Assembly: GCF_003046185.1 (NCBI RefSeq)
Contig: NZ_PZZL01000009.1
Coordinates: forward strand, 62,001-126,000
Reading direction: 5' to 3'
DNA from: Phreatobacter oligotrophus
GTDB taxonomy: Bacteria; Pseudomonadota; Alphaproteobacteria; Rhizobiales; Phreatobacteraceae
Length of the DNA stretch: 64,000 nt
The position numbers and the translations under genes were made by a program. A model generated the notes under the pieces. It saw only the letters and a list, made by a program, of their open reading frames with translations. It was not told where the DNA came from and searched no databases. Position 1 is the first letter of the stretch. Every line of letters begins with the position of its first letter. Shown one piece after another: positions 39,233 to 47,068 of this stretch.

Positions 39233-40288
39233 ATGGCCAAGGCGAGGACCAGCATCGAGGGCCTCGCCAGTACCGAGAAGGTCCTCGAGATCTTCCGCCA
39301 CAATCCCGAATGCATCTCCGTCTTCGCGCGCGGTGGCTACACCGACGATACCACAGGCAATGCGATGGGGTTCCTCGCCTTCCTGCCGCTGACCGCGGAC
39401 GGCCATGCCGCGCTGTTTGACGGCCGCCTGGATACGGGCGATCCGGACCTGCAGTTCATCTGCCGGCAACATGAGCGCCCGGCGGCGGTCTATCATTGGG
39501 GCGTCATGAACGGACCGGAGACGGCCGGTGGCATCGCCCATGTCTTCGAGCGCATGACCTCGGCGAAGTACCGTGGCTTGCCGATGTATTGCCGCGCCGC
39601 CAACGAGCGCGCGCTGCAGTTCTTCCTCAACATCGGCTTCGTCCAGGGCGCCAGCTTCAAGCGCCACTACCTGAAGGACCTCATGCACCTGCCCATGCAG
39701 GCGCCGCCGGTGGCGAGCTACGACAGCTACGTGCCCGGCGCCGAGGACTCGGCGATCGGGATCAAGGTGGTCCACGACCTCTCCGAGCTCACCATGGTGC
39801 TCGCCATGCGCGCCGCCGCCTATATCGGCGAGCAGGGCATCCCCTATCGCGAGGATGTGGACGGCAACGATCTCAGCGCCACCCACCTCATCGGCTATGT
39901 CGGCGACGAGCCGGCGGGCTGCATCCGCATCAGGTGGTTTGCCGGCTTCGCGAAGGTCGAGCGGCTCGCGGTCCTGCCGCGCTTCCGTCGCACCCGCCTC
40001 GCCTTCAAGCTGGTGCAGGCGGCCATCGATCTCGGCCGGGCCAAGGGCTACACCCATTTCTATGGCCATGCCGCCGCTGACGTGGCGCCGCTCTGGGAGC
40101 GCTTCGGCTTCGTCCGCCGTTCCGGCGAGGGCATCCGCTACCTCACCGACACCACCTATTTCGAGGGCGACCTGATCGTCTCCGCGAAACCCGACGCCCT
40201 GACGCCGCAGTCCGGCCCTGCCGTGCTGATCCGGCCGGAGGGGCGCTGGCACGAGCCGTCACATCTGGAAGGGAGGATCGATACGTGA
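39233..40288 (+). CDS. tandem GNAT N-acetyltransferase (autoinducer-synthase-like fold)
   Basis: 351 residues from the ATG at 39233; an in-frame ATG at 39098 would add 45 residues and is possible. Two GNAT-like halves are present: the first (about 20-160) has lost clear acetyl-CoA motifs, the second (about 165-300) keeps VERLAVLPRFRRTRLAFKLV and HAAADVAPLWERFGF. RSAVYIGEQ-type wording (RAAAYIGEQGIPYREDVDGND) recalls autoinducer-synthase-like GNATs seen in many Rhizobiales. It ends with RPEGRWHEPS. Substrate unknown. Confidence 0.8.
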   Translation: MAKARTSIEGLASTEKVLEIFRHNPECISVFARGGYTDDTTGNAMGFLAFLPLTADGHAALFDGRLDTGDPDLQFICRQHERPAAVYHWGVMNGPETAGGIAHVFERMTSAKYRGLPMYCRAANERALQFFLNIGFVQGASFKRHYLKDLMHLPMQAPPVASYDSYVPGAEDSAIGIKVVHDLSELTMVLAMRAAAYIGEQGIPYREDVDGNDLSATHLIGYVGDEPAGCIRIRWFAGFAKVERLAVLPRFRRTRLAFKLVQAAIDLGRAKGYTHFYGHAAADVAPLWERFGFVRRSGEGIRYLTDTTYFEGDLIVSAKPDALTPQSGPAVLIRPEGRWHEPSHLEGRIDT

Positions 40289-40521
40289 GAACGAACCGCA
40301 AGCCCGTCACGCCCCTCAATGGCGATGCGACTACGTCCGATGATGCGCTGCTGGCGCTCATCGGCGCAGCGCGAGCCGTCGCCTACGAGGCGAAGGGCTT
40401 CAGCGCCACCGCCACCTTTTGCCTGGAGATGGGTGTGCTGGAGCTTGAGAAGGAGTGGCAGTCGCGCAACGGCAACGTCGTGAAGATCTTCCCGACGCGC
40501 CCGACGCAAGATCAGGCCTGA
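40285..40521 (+). CDS. small partner protein of the GNAT gene, 78 aa
   Basis: 78 residues, GTG start overlapping the GNAT stop by four bases (GTGA), so it is translated in step with it. The middle is a two-helix region (ALLALIGAARAVAYEAKGF, then CLEMGVLELEKEWQ). No signal or membrane span. Not assigned; the coupling implies a shared role with the acetyltransferase. Confidence 0.7.
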   Translation: MRTNRKPVTPLNGDATTSDDALLALIGAARAVAYEAKGFSATATFCLEMGVLELEKEWQSRNGNVVKIFPTRPTQDQA

Positions 40522-40543
40522 CGCTTCCCGCTTGGGCATGGGA

Positions 40544-40571
40544 GGCCGGCGTCGCAACCGCGGCGCCGGCC
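40544..40571. terminator. bidirectional hairpin terminator
   Basis: A perfect 8-bp stem GGCCGGCG/CGCCGGCC with a 12-base loop lies between the convergent small GNAT partner and the GyrI-like gene. Confidence 0.5.
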
Positions 40572-40593
40572 CTCGCTTGTCGGCCGGCTGGGC

Positions 40594-41430
40594 TCAGCGT
40601 GTCGGCGTGGCCTTGGGGAAGACGTAGATGAAGATCGCCATGGCGGTTTCCGGCGTGGTGTCGGGATCCCTCACATATTCCTCGACGAAGGCGTCCTCGG
40701 CCAGGATGTTGCGCTCGTCGAGATGGTTGGCGATCTCGTCGTAGGTCTGTTCCATGGTGTCATAGCCGCCGTGATGGACGAAGCGCAGGGTCTTGCCGGC
40801 CGGCGTCGTTCCAGGCGCGGCGGGCGCATAGGCGGCCGCCGGCTTGGCCGTATCCTTCACCGGAAGGATCGCCTCGAAATCCACCGCGTCGTCGGAGGAT
40901 GACAGGAAGCGCACCATGGGAGGCCCGGTGATCTCGGCCCCCTCTCGCGCAGCCACGGCCTTCAGTTCGGCGATGGTGCGGCGGAAGGCGCCGAAGAGGT
41001 CATCCCAGACGGTCTTTCCGCTGCGCACCAGTGCGGGCTTTGCCTCCAGCATCACCTCGTCGGCGAAGCCCGCCGCGGCAATGGCCTCGTCGGTCGGTAG
41101 GACCGAGGCGGCGGGTGCCGCGGGCGCGGGCGTCACGGGGGCCGCCGTGGCAGGCGGCGGAGCGGCGGCAGGAGTAGCGGGGGCAGCCGCCGGCGCGGTA
41201 GCGGCAGGCGCTGGCGCCTCGGCGCTCGGCGCGGCGGCGGTTGCCGGGGCTGTGGGCCCGGGCGCCACGCTGGCAGGGGCGCTGGCCGCCGGCGGATTGG
41301 TGCTCGGCGCTGGCTGCGCCATAGCCGCGGCGAGACCAAGCGCCAGCCACGCCGCGGCTCCCGCCATGGTCCGCCCCCCGCCGCCCACCAGTCCCACGTT
41401 GCCCGTCGTGATGATCGCGCTGGTCCTCAT
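40594..41430 (-). CDS. secreted GyrI-like (effector-binding) domain protein
   Basis: 278 residues from the ATG at 41430, with GGAGGGG upstream. A long hydrophobic signal comes first, then an Ala/Pro-rich linker (about 40-110). The C-terminal half resembles the GyrI-like/AraC effector-binding fold (KTLRFVHHGGYDTMEQTYDEIANHL; AMAIFIYVF). In MerR/AraC regulators this fold binds small molecules; here it has no DNA-binding part and is probably exported. Divergent from dapF. Confidence 0.75.
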   Translation of the reverse strand: MRTSAIITTGNVGLVGGGGRTMAGAAAWLALGLAAAMAQPAPSTNPPAASAPASVAPGPTAPATAAAPSAEAPAPAATAPAAAPATPAAAPPPATAAPVTPAPAAPAASVLPTDEAIAAAGFADEVMLEAKPALVRSGKTVWDDLFGAFRRTIAELKAVAAREGAEITGPPMVRFLSSSDDAVDFEAILPVKDTAKPAAAYAPAAPGTTPAGKTLRFVHHGGYDTMEQTYDEIANHLDERNILAEDAFVEEYVRDPDTTPETAMAIFIYVFPKATPTR

Positions 41431-41559
41431 GGCACCCCTCCGCGGGGTCATGCGCCCCGGGCATTTCGACAAACGCGAGGATAGCCTATATAGGCCCAAC
41501 GCAATGTGTCCCCGTCGTCACAGGCCCCTCACAACGCCATCCGACCCGGTCCTTCAGGT

Positions 41560-42426
41560 ATGAGCCCGCTCGCCAACCATCCGTTCTGGAAGATGAACGG
41601 CGCCGGCAACGAGATCGTCGTGGTCGATCTGCGCGCCTCCGCGCATGTCGTGACCGCGGCGGAGGCGCGTGCCATCGCGGCGGACGAACGCTCCCGCTTC
41701 GACCAGATGATGGTGCTGCACAAGCCGCGCACCCCCGGCACCCGTTGCTTCATCCGCATCTACAACACCGACGGCTCCTTTGCCGGGGCCTGTGGCAACG
41801 GCACGCGCTGCGTCGCCTGGGTGCTGTCCGAGGAGGACGGCACGGAGAGCTTCCTCGTCGAGACGGTCGCTGGCATCCTCGCCTGCCGTCGCGTCGGCCC
41901 CGCCGCCTTCTCGGTGGACATGGGCGAGCCGAAGTTCGGTTGGCAGGACATCCCGCTGGCCGAGGAGTTTCGCGACACCCGGGCCATCGAGCTGCAGATC
42001 GGTCCGATCGACGCGCCGATCCTGCATTCGCCCTCGGTCGTCTCCATGGGCAATCCGCACGCCATCTTCTGGGTCGACGATCCCTATGCCTACGACCTGC
42101 CGAAGATCGGGCCGATGCTGGAGAACCACCCGATCTTCCCGGAGCGGGCCAATATCTCGCTTGCCGGCGTGAAGAGCCGCGACCACATCGTGCTCTGGGT
42201 CTGGGAGCGCGGCGTCGGCATCACCCGCGCCTGCGGCTCGGCCGCCTGCGCCGCGCTCGTCGCGGCCGCCCGCACCAAGCGGACAGGGCGCGCCGCCACC
42301 GTCTCGCTTCCGGGCGGCGACCTCCACATCGAATGGCGCGACGACAACCATGTCGTCATGACCGGCCCGACCGAGGTGGAGCACGAAGGCCGCTTCGACC
42401 CGGCTCTCTTCGCGACAGCCGCCTGA
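41560..42426 (+). CDS. dapF: diaminopimelate epimerase
   Basis: 288 residues from the ATG at 41560. The two catalytic cysteines lie in [12 protein letters not shown] (about residue 76) and [11 protein letters not shown] (about 227), and [15 protein letters not shown] opens the fold. It converts LL- to meso-diaminopimelate for lysine and peptidoglycan. Five bases separate it from mtaB, and the pair is conserved in Alphaproteobacteria. Confidence 0.97.
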   Translation: MSPLANHPFWKMNGAGNEIVVVDLRASAHVVTAAEARAIAADERSRFDQMMVLHKPRTPGTRCFIRIYNTDGSFAGACGNGTRCVAWVLSEEDGTESFLVETVAGILACRRVGPAAFSVDMGEPKFGWQDIPLAEEFRDTRAIELQIGPIDAPILHSPSVVSMGNPHAIFWVDDPYAYDLPKIGPMLENHPIFPERANISLAGVKSRDHIVLWVWERGVGITRACGSAACAALVAAARTKRTGRAATVSLPGGDLHIEWRDDNHVVMTGPTEVEHEGRFDPALFATAA

Positions 42427-42431
42427 CGCTC

Positions 42432-43721
42432 ATGTCCGCTGCTCGCCCCTCCGTCGAGGTCGTGACCTTCGGCTGCCGGCTCAACACGTCGGAATCCGAG
42501 GTCATGCAGCGCCTCGCCGCCGAAGCGGGCCTCTCCGATGCCATTGTCGTCAACACCTGCGCCGTCACTGGCGAGGCGACGCGACAGGCGCGGCAGGCGA
42601 TCCGCCGGCTGAAGCGCGAGAACCCGGCCGCCCGCATCATCGTCACCGGCTGCGCCGCCCAGACGGAGCCCGAGGTCTTCGCCGAGATGGCCGAGGTCGA
42701 CCGCGTCATCGGCAATGACGAGAAGATGAAGGCCGAGGCCTGGGGCGAGACCCGGCGCGCCCTGTCGCAGGGCCCGGACTTCGGCATCGCCGCTTCCGAA
42801 AAGGTCGCGGTCAACGACATCATGGCGGTGCGCGAACAGGCGCTGCACCTTGTCGACGGGCTCACCGGCCGCTCCCGCGCCTTCGTCCAGGTGCAGAACG
42901 GCTGCGACCATCGCTGCACCTTCTGCATCATCCCGTTCGGCCGCGGCAACAGCCGTTCTGTGCCGATGGGCGAGGTCGTGGCGCAGGTGCGCAAGCTCGT
43001 CGAGAACGGCTACCGCGAGGTGGTGCTGACCGGGGTCGACATCACCAGCTACGGCCAGGGCCTTCCCGGTGAGCCGAAGCTCGGCGCGCTGGTTCGGGCG
43101 ATCCTCCGCCATGTGCCGGAGCTGGAGCGCCTGCGCATTTCCTCCATCGATTCCGTCGAGGCCGATCCGGACCTCATGGCGGTGATCGCCGAGGAGGAGC
43201 GGTTCATGCCGCATCTCCACCTCTCGCTGCAGGCCGGCGACGACATGGTGCTGAAGCGCATGAAGCGCCGGCATCTGCGGGACGACGCGATCCGCTTCTG
43301 CGAGGAGGTGCGCCGGCTGCGCCCCGACATGGTCTTCGGTGCCGACATCATCGCCGGCTTCCCCACCGAGACGGAGGAGATGTTCGCCCGCTCCCTCGCC
43401 ATCGTCGACGATTGCGGGCTCACCCACCTCCATGTCTTCCCCTTCTCGCCGCGGCCCGGCACTCCCGCGGCGCGGATGCCGCAGGTGGCGCGCGACGTCG
43501 TGAAGGAGCGGGCGAAGCGCCTGCGGGCCAAGGGAGAGGCAGCCCTCGCCGCACATCTCGATGGCATGGTGGGCCGCGCCTTCTCCGTGCTCGCCGAGAC
43601 GGACCGCGTTGCCCGCACCGGCCATTTCACGCCAGTGCGCCTTCGCCGCGATGTCGCGCCGGGCTCGATCCTCACCGTCACGGTGAGTGGCCATGACGGC
43701 CGCGAGGCCCTCGCCGCCTGA
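42432..43721 (+). CDS. mtaB: tRNA threonylcarbamoyladenosine methylthiotransferase MtaB
   Basis: 429 residues. N-terminal methylthiotransferase cysteines appear in FGCRLNTSESE, VNTCAVT and VTGCAAQTEP. The radical-SAM cluster motif is NGCDHRCTFCIIPFGRG near residue 160, and a TRAM-like domain closes the protein. It converts t6A37 to ms2t6A37 in tRNA. It follows dapF closely and overlaps nothing. Confidence 0.95.
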   Translation: MSAARPSVEVVTFGCRLNTSESEVMQRLAAEAGLSDAIVVNTCAVTGEATRQARQAIRRLKRENPAARIIVTGCAAQTEPEVFAEMAEVDRVIGNDEKMKAEAWGETRRALSQGPDFGIAASEKVAVNDIMAVREQALHLVDGLTGRSRAFVQVQNGCDHRCTFCIIPFGRGNSRSVPMGEVVAQVRKLVENGYREVVLTGVDITSYGQGLPGEPKLGALVRAILRHVPELERLRISSIDSVEADPDLMAVIAEEERFMPHLHLSLQAGDDMVLKRMKRRHLRDDAIRFCEEVRRLRPDMVFGADIIAGFPTETEEMFARSLAIVDDCGLTHLHVFPFSPRPGTPAARMPQVARDVVKERAKRLRAKGEAALAAHLDGMVGRAFSVLAETDRVARTGHFTPVRLRRDVAPGSILTVTVSGHDGREALAA

Positions 43722-43733
43722 GCCCTCACCTTC

Positions 43734-43758
43734 GGAACCCCACGAAAACCCCGGCGTT
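43734..43758 (+). promoter_or_regulatory. EcfG promoter before a 27-aa membrane peptide gene
   Basis: GGAAC, 16 bases, CGTT is an exact match to the EcfG general-stress promoter. The peptide ATG is 34 bases downstream. Confidence 0.6.
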
Positions 43759-43791
43759 ATCCGGTTCGAACCCGAACACAGGAGACGCATC

Positions 43792-43875
43792 ATGGGACTG
43801 GGACGCGGCGCACTGCTTTGGCTTGTCGGCGTACCGCTGCCGATCATCATCCTCCTCGCGCTGTTCTGGCGCTGA
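43792..43875 (+). CDS. 27-aa membrane peptide
   Basis: MGLGRGALLWLVGVPLPII and so on to FWR: 27 residues forming a single membrane span with a central Pro pair and a C-terminal Arg. The ATG has a strong AGGAG eight bases upstream and an exact EcfG promoter before that. These two signals make it a credible gene despite its size. Probably an inner-membrane stress peptide; role unknown. Convergent with the HWE kinase gene. Confidence 0.65.
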   Translation: MGLGRGALLWLVGVPLPIIILLALFWR

Positions 43876-43894
43876 GGTCTCGATCGCCTGCGTG

Positions 43895-45385
43895 TCAGCG
43901 GGCGAGGTGGTCCGCTGGCACGACCAGCATGGCGGTGAGCCCGCCGCCTGACCAGTCATGGGTCAGCGCGCCCTTCAACTGGCGCTGCACGCTCATCTCG
44001 ATGAGCTGGCTGCCGAAGCCGCGATGGCTGGGCGCCGAGACAAGGCCGCCCGGCGCCTGCTCCGCCCAGGTGAGAGCCACGTCGGCGGCTGTGATCACCC
44101 ACTCCACCCGCAACGTTCCGGCTTCCCCCGACAGCGCGCCGTACTTGGCGGCATTGGTCGCCAGTTCGTGGAAAACGAGAGCGAGGCTCGTCGCCGCGGT
44201 CGGCCCCAGCAGGATGGCCGGCCCCGACACGGAGACCCGGTCGTCCTGCTCCACATGCGGGGCCAGGATCCGCCTGACGAGATCCGCGAGCGGCGTCGTT
44301 TCTTGGCCCGCCTCGGTGCCGAGCACGGCAGAGCGGATGAGGTCGTGTGCTGCCGAGAGCGCGGCGAGGCGACCCCGCAGGGCCTCCGCCATGTCCCGCG
44401 GCGTCGTCGCCGTTCGCGCCGTCATCGAGACGAGGCCTGAGACCACCGCGAAGATGTTCTTCACGCGGTGATTGAGCTCGCGCAGCAGGATCGACCGCGC
44501 TTCCTCCGACTCCTTGAGCTCGGTGATGTCGACGATGGCGCCGGGAAAGCGCGCCGGCCGCCCCGCGTGGTTGTAGAGGCATTCGCCGCGGGCGATGACC
44601 CAGCGCCAGGAGCCGTCGCGCCCCCGCAGCCGGTATTCCTCGGAATACTTGTCCTTCTCGGCGATCGCCTCCCGGAAGGCCGCCTGAACCCGCGGCAGGT
44701 CCTCGGGATGGATCGCCTCGAGATAGCGCTCCACCGGCATGCCGTCTTCCGGCGACACGACGTCTGAAACGAAGAGTTCTGCCAGCCGTGTATCGGGAAA
44801 GAACAGGTTCGAACCGATGTGCCAGTCCCAGGTGCCGATCATCCCCGCGGAGTTCAGCGCGAAGGCGAGGCGCTCCCGGCTGCGGGCCAGCTCGCGCTGG
44901 GAACGGACCCGGTCCGTCGTCTCGACCACGATGGCGTGGACGCCGATGCGCTCGCCGTCTTCCTCGATGATGGGGCTGTAGCTCAGGTCGAACCAGACGT
45001 CCTCCGGACCGCCGTTGCGGTAGAGCACGAAGGCCTGTTCCGAATAGGTCTGCGTCGCGCCGGCGAGCACCGTGTCGAGCACATTGCGGTTGAAGGCGGC
45101 GGCCTCCGCCCAGGCCTCGCAGACGGGCGTGCCGAGGACCGCGGGATGGCGTGCGCCGCAGATCTGCGCATAGCCGGCATTGTAGATGAGGATACCGTTG
45201 GGTCCGACCAGCAGCGCCTGCGGTACGGGCGAGCCGATGATCAGCTTCACGATCGCCTTGAGGGTCGTCGACCAGCCCTCGATGGGCCCCAGCGGCGTGG
45301 CGGCCCAGTCATGGTCGGCGATGGCGCGGCCCATTTCACCGCCGCGGCTCGCCAATCGGCCGGCCCAGTCGCTGGAAGGGGTCAT
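43895..45385 (-). CDS. PAS-domain HWE-family sensor histidine kinase
   Basis: 496 residues, no membrane span, so cytosolic. The first PAS is at about 40-155, the second (PAS_3 type, DGSWRWVIARGE) at about 175-290. The HWE kinase core has the phospho-acceptor in LRELNHRVKN (about residue 310), N-box HELATNAAKYGAL, and RGFGSQLIE near the end. HWE and HisKA_2 kinases commonly phosphorylate PhyR-type regulators. Its ATG overlaps the upstream kinase stop by four bases. Confidence 0.92.
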   Translation of the reverse strand: MTPSSDWAGRLASRGGEMGRAIADHDWAATPLGPIEGWSTTLKAIVKLIIGSPVPQALLVGPNGILIYNAGYAQICGARHPAVLGTPVCEAWAEAAAFNRNVLDTVLAGATQTYSEQAFVLYRNGGPEDVWFDLSYSPIIEEDGERIGVHAIVVETTDRVRSQRELARSRERLAFALNSAGMIGTWDWHIGSNLFFPDTRLAELFVSDVVSPEDGMPVERYLEAIHPEDLPRVQAAFREAIAEKDKYSEEYRLRGRDGSWRWVIARGECLYNHAGRPARFPGAIVDITELKESEEARSILLRELNHRVKNIFAVVSGLVSMTARTATTPRDMAEALRGRLAALSAAHDLIRSAVLGTEAGQETTPLADLVRRILAPHVEQDDRVSVSGPAILLGPTAATSLALVFHELATNAAKYGALSGEAGTLRVEWVITAADVALTWAEQAPGGLVSAPSHRGFGSQLIEMSVQRQLKGALTHDWSGGGLTAMLVVPADHLAR

Positions 45386-46416
45386 GAGGGCTGAGCTGCT
45401 TTCAATCCGGAAGCTGACCAGGCGACCTCCATGCGGTCCTCAATGACCGGCGCGCGGAAGGTGAGGCGGCATACTGTGCCACCTTCGGACGTCATGCTGA
45501 AACGCCCGTCGAGCTGGCTGGCAAAGGCCCGCAGGACCGTCATGCCGATGCTGCGGGCGGTCGCGACATCGAAGCCGGGGGCAAGTCCGGGACCGTCATC
45601 CCGCACCGTCAGGTCGCAATCCGTGCCAGTGCGGCTGAGCATCACCTCGATGGTGGCGTGGTCGCGCGCGCCGAGCCCGTGCTCCAGCGCATTGTTGATG
45701 CACTCGGTCATGATCAGCGCCACGGGCAGGAATTTGTCCTGCGGCAGGGCGATGGGGGTGATCGAGGTCACCAGCGAGACCTTGTCGCCCGCTCCCGCTG
45801 CGGCGATGCAACGTTCCGCCAGCTCGCGCACGAAGTCCTCGTCGATGCGGCCATCCGCATGCGCCGGATCGTGGAACATGCGGTGGATGTCGGCGATGAT
45901 GCCGACGCGCTGCACGGCGTCAGCCAGCGCGCGTTTCGCCGCCGGATCGGAGACGGCGCGCATCTGCACGTTGAGCAGAGCCGAGACGGACTGGAGATTG
46001 TTGCCGATCCGGTGCTGCAGTTCCTTGAACAGGGTATCCCGCTGGCCGGCATGGTGCAGGGCCTTCTCCCGCTCTGCCCGCAGAGCTGCGAGGGCCGTGG
46101 TCAGCCGGTCGATGATGAGGATGTCGACGGCGCAGATGATCGCGAAGAAGGAAATGGCGACGCCGGATTGCAGGTCCAGGGCGAAGGACCGCTCGGGTGG
46201 GATGAAGAAATACAGCGCCGCGATGCCGCTGAGCGTAGCGCAGAGGATGGCCGGCCCCGCGCCCGCGACAAAGGCTGTGATGATCACAGCCGGGAAAAAG
46301 GTCAGAAAGGGAAAGCCCGGAGGGAGGAGCGGTTCAGCGGCCAAGCGCAATCCCAGGGCCGCGGCGAACAGCCCGACACCCAACGCAAACCGCTGGACGA
46401 GATGACCCTGCGTCAT
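45382..46416 (-). CDS. membrane HisKA_2 sensor histidine kinase with DUF4118 region
   Basis: 344 residues. Four membrane spans in about the first 105 residues form a KdpD-like DUF4118 sensor (AEPLLPPGFPFLTFFPAVI). The kinase core follows: H-box FKELQHRIGNNLQSVSALL near 135, N-box TECINNALEHGL near 235, and DDGPGLAPG for ATP. All catalytic boxes look intact. It is co-transcribed with and coupled to the PAS/HWE kinase downstream, so the pair may form a heteromeric input unit. Confidence 0.92.
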   Translation of the reverse strand: MTQGHLVQRFALGVGLFAAALGLRLAAEPLLPPGFPFLTFFPAVIITAFVAGAGPAILCATLSGIAALYFFIPPERSFALDLQSGVAISFFAIICAVDILIIDRLTTALAALRAEREKALHHAGQRDTLFKELQHRIGNNLQSVSALLNVQMRAVSDPAAKRALADAVQRVGIIADIHRMFHDPAHADGRIDEDFVRELAERCIAAAGAGDKVSLVTSITPIALPQDKFLPVALIMTECINNALEHGLGARDHATIEVMLSRTGTDCDLTVRDDGPGLAPGFDVATARSIGMTVLRAFASQLDGRFSMTSEGGTVCRLTFRAPVIEDRMEVAWSASGLKAAQPS

Positions 46417-46520
46417 GACATTCCGGTAACGCTACCCCAGCTCTCTGTACCATCAGACCGCCGAGAGGACATGTCAAAAGACGCAAGGGCGAAGCCCGCG
46501 GCAAGCCGCGGACCTCGTCC

Positions 46521-46544
46521 GGACCCGCGGTCAACCGCGGGTCC
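46521..46544 (-). terminator. terminator after DUF1328 gene
   Basis: A perfect 11-bp stem GGACCCGCGGT/ACCGCGGGTCC with a 2-base spacer lies 18 bases after the stop at 46562. Confidence 0.5.
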
Positions 46545-46561
46545 CCTGGTCCCCGCGTCGG

Positions 46562-46735
46562 TCAGGCGCGCCGTATCAGGCCGGCGACAACCGAGACGAC
46601 GAAGAGCACGATGGCGACCCAGAACAGCAGCTGCGCGCCGCTCATGGCCGTGCCGGCGACGCCGCCGAAGCCGAGGAAGGCGGCAACCACCGCCACGATG
46701 AGGAAGACGACGGCCCAGTAGAGAAGATTACCCAT
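46562..46735 (-). CDS. DUF1328 small membrane protein
   Basis: 57 residues, two membrane spans ([19 protein letters not shown] and [18 protein letters not shown]), exactly the DUF1328 (YtjA-type) pattern. Such proteins are often general-stress induced in Alphaproteobacteria. Role unknown. A near-consensus EcfG promoter lies about 65 bp upstream. Divergent from a large HWE kinase. Confidence 0.9.
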   Translation of the reverse strand: MGNLLYWAVVFLIVAVVAAFLGFGGVAGTAMSGAQLLFWVAIVLFVVSVVAGLIRRA

Positions 46736-46800
46736 GGTTGGCTCCTGAACAATGATGCTTGGGCCCGCATGGGCCGGCGACATCGAGATGTCAGCGAACA

Positions 46801-46825
46801 AACCGGCGATGGGCCTCCGGGTTCC
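46801..46825 (-). promoter_or_regulatory. EcfG-like promoter (variant) before DUF1328
   Basis: Minus strand: GGAAC, 16 bases, GGTT, about 65 bases before the DUF1328 ATG. It differs from the EcfG consensus at the first -10 base. Confidence 0.4.
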
Positions 46826-46872
46826 GCCGCACCTGTACAATGGTAGGCATCGCAACCGGTTTGGCCTGCGAA

Positions 46873-46897
46873 GGAACTTTTTCGGACGCGCGGCGTT
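46873..46897 (+). promoter_or_regulatory. EcfG promoter before HWE kinase
   Basis: GGAAC, 16 bases, CGTT is an exact EcfG match. It lies about 170 bp before the chosen GTG start of the kinase, so the leader would be long unless translation starts earlier. Confidence 0.55.
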
Positions 46898-47068
46898 GTG
46901 GTCGCGGAAGCGTGTCTCCGGATCGGACCGCCATATGGGCGGCCGGTCCGGACGAGCGGTGGCGCCGAGGGAGTGGCTGGTGCGCGATATCGAGAGGACC
47001 CCGCGTCGCGTAAGCCCGCTGAGCCCGTCACGACCGGCGCAGCCTGCAAGGACCGGGGCCCTCCGCGC

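Larger units (their letters stand above)
46736..47068. other. 333-bp divergent control region
   Basis: No gene is supported here, although an open frame from 46898 continues into the kinase gene. It contains two stress-type promoters facing opposite ways (46801-46825 minus; 46873-46897 plus). The stretch 46898-47068 would be the 5' leader of the kinase mRNA. Confidence 0.5.

Noticed and set aside
43760-43775. GGTTCGAACC, like a tRNA T-arm
   Set aside because: No acceptor stem, D-arm or anticodon arm can be drawn around it; it is in the leader of the 27-aa peptide.
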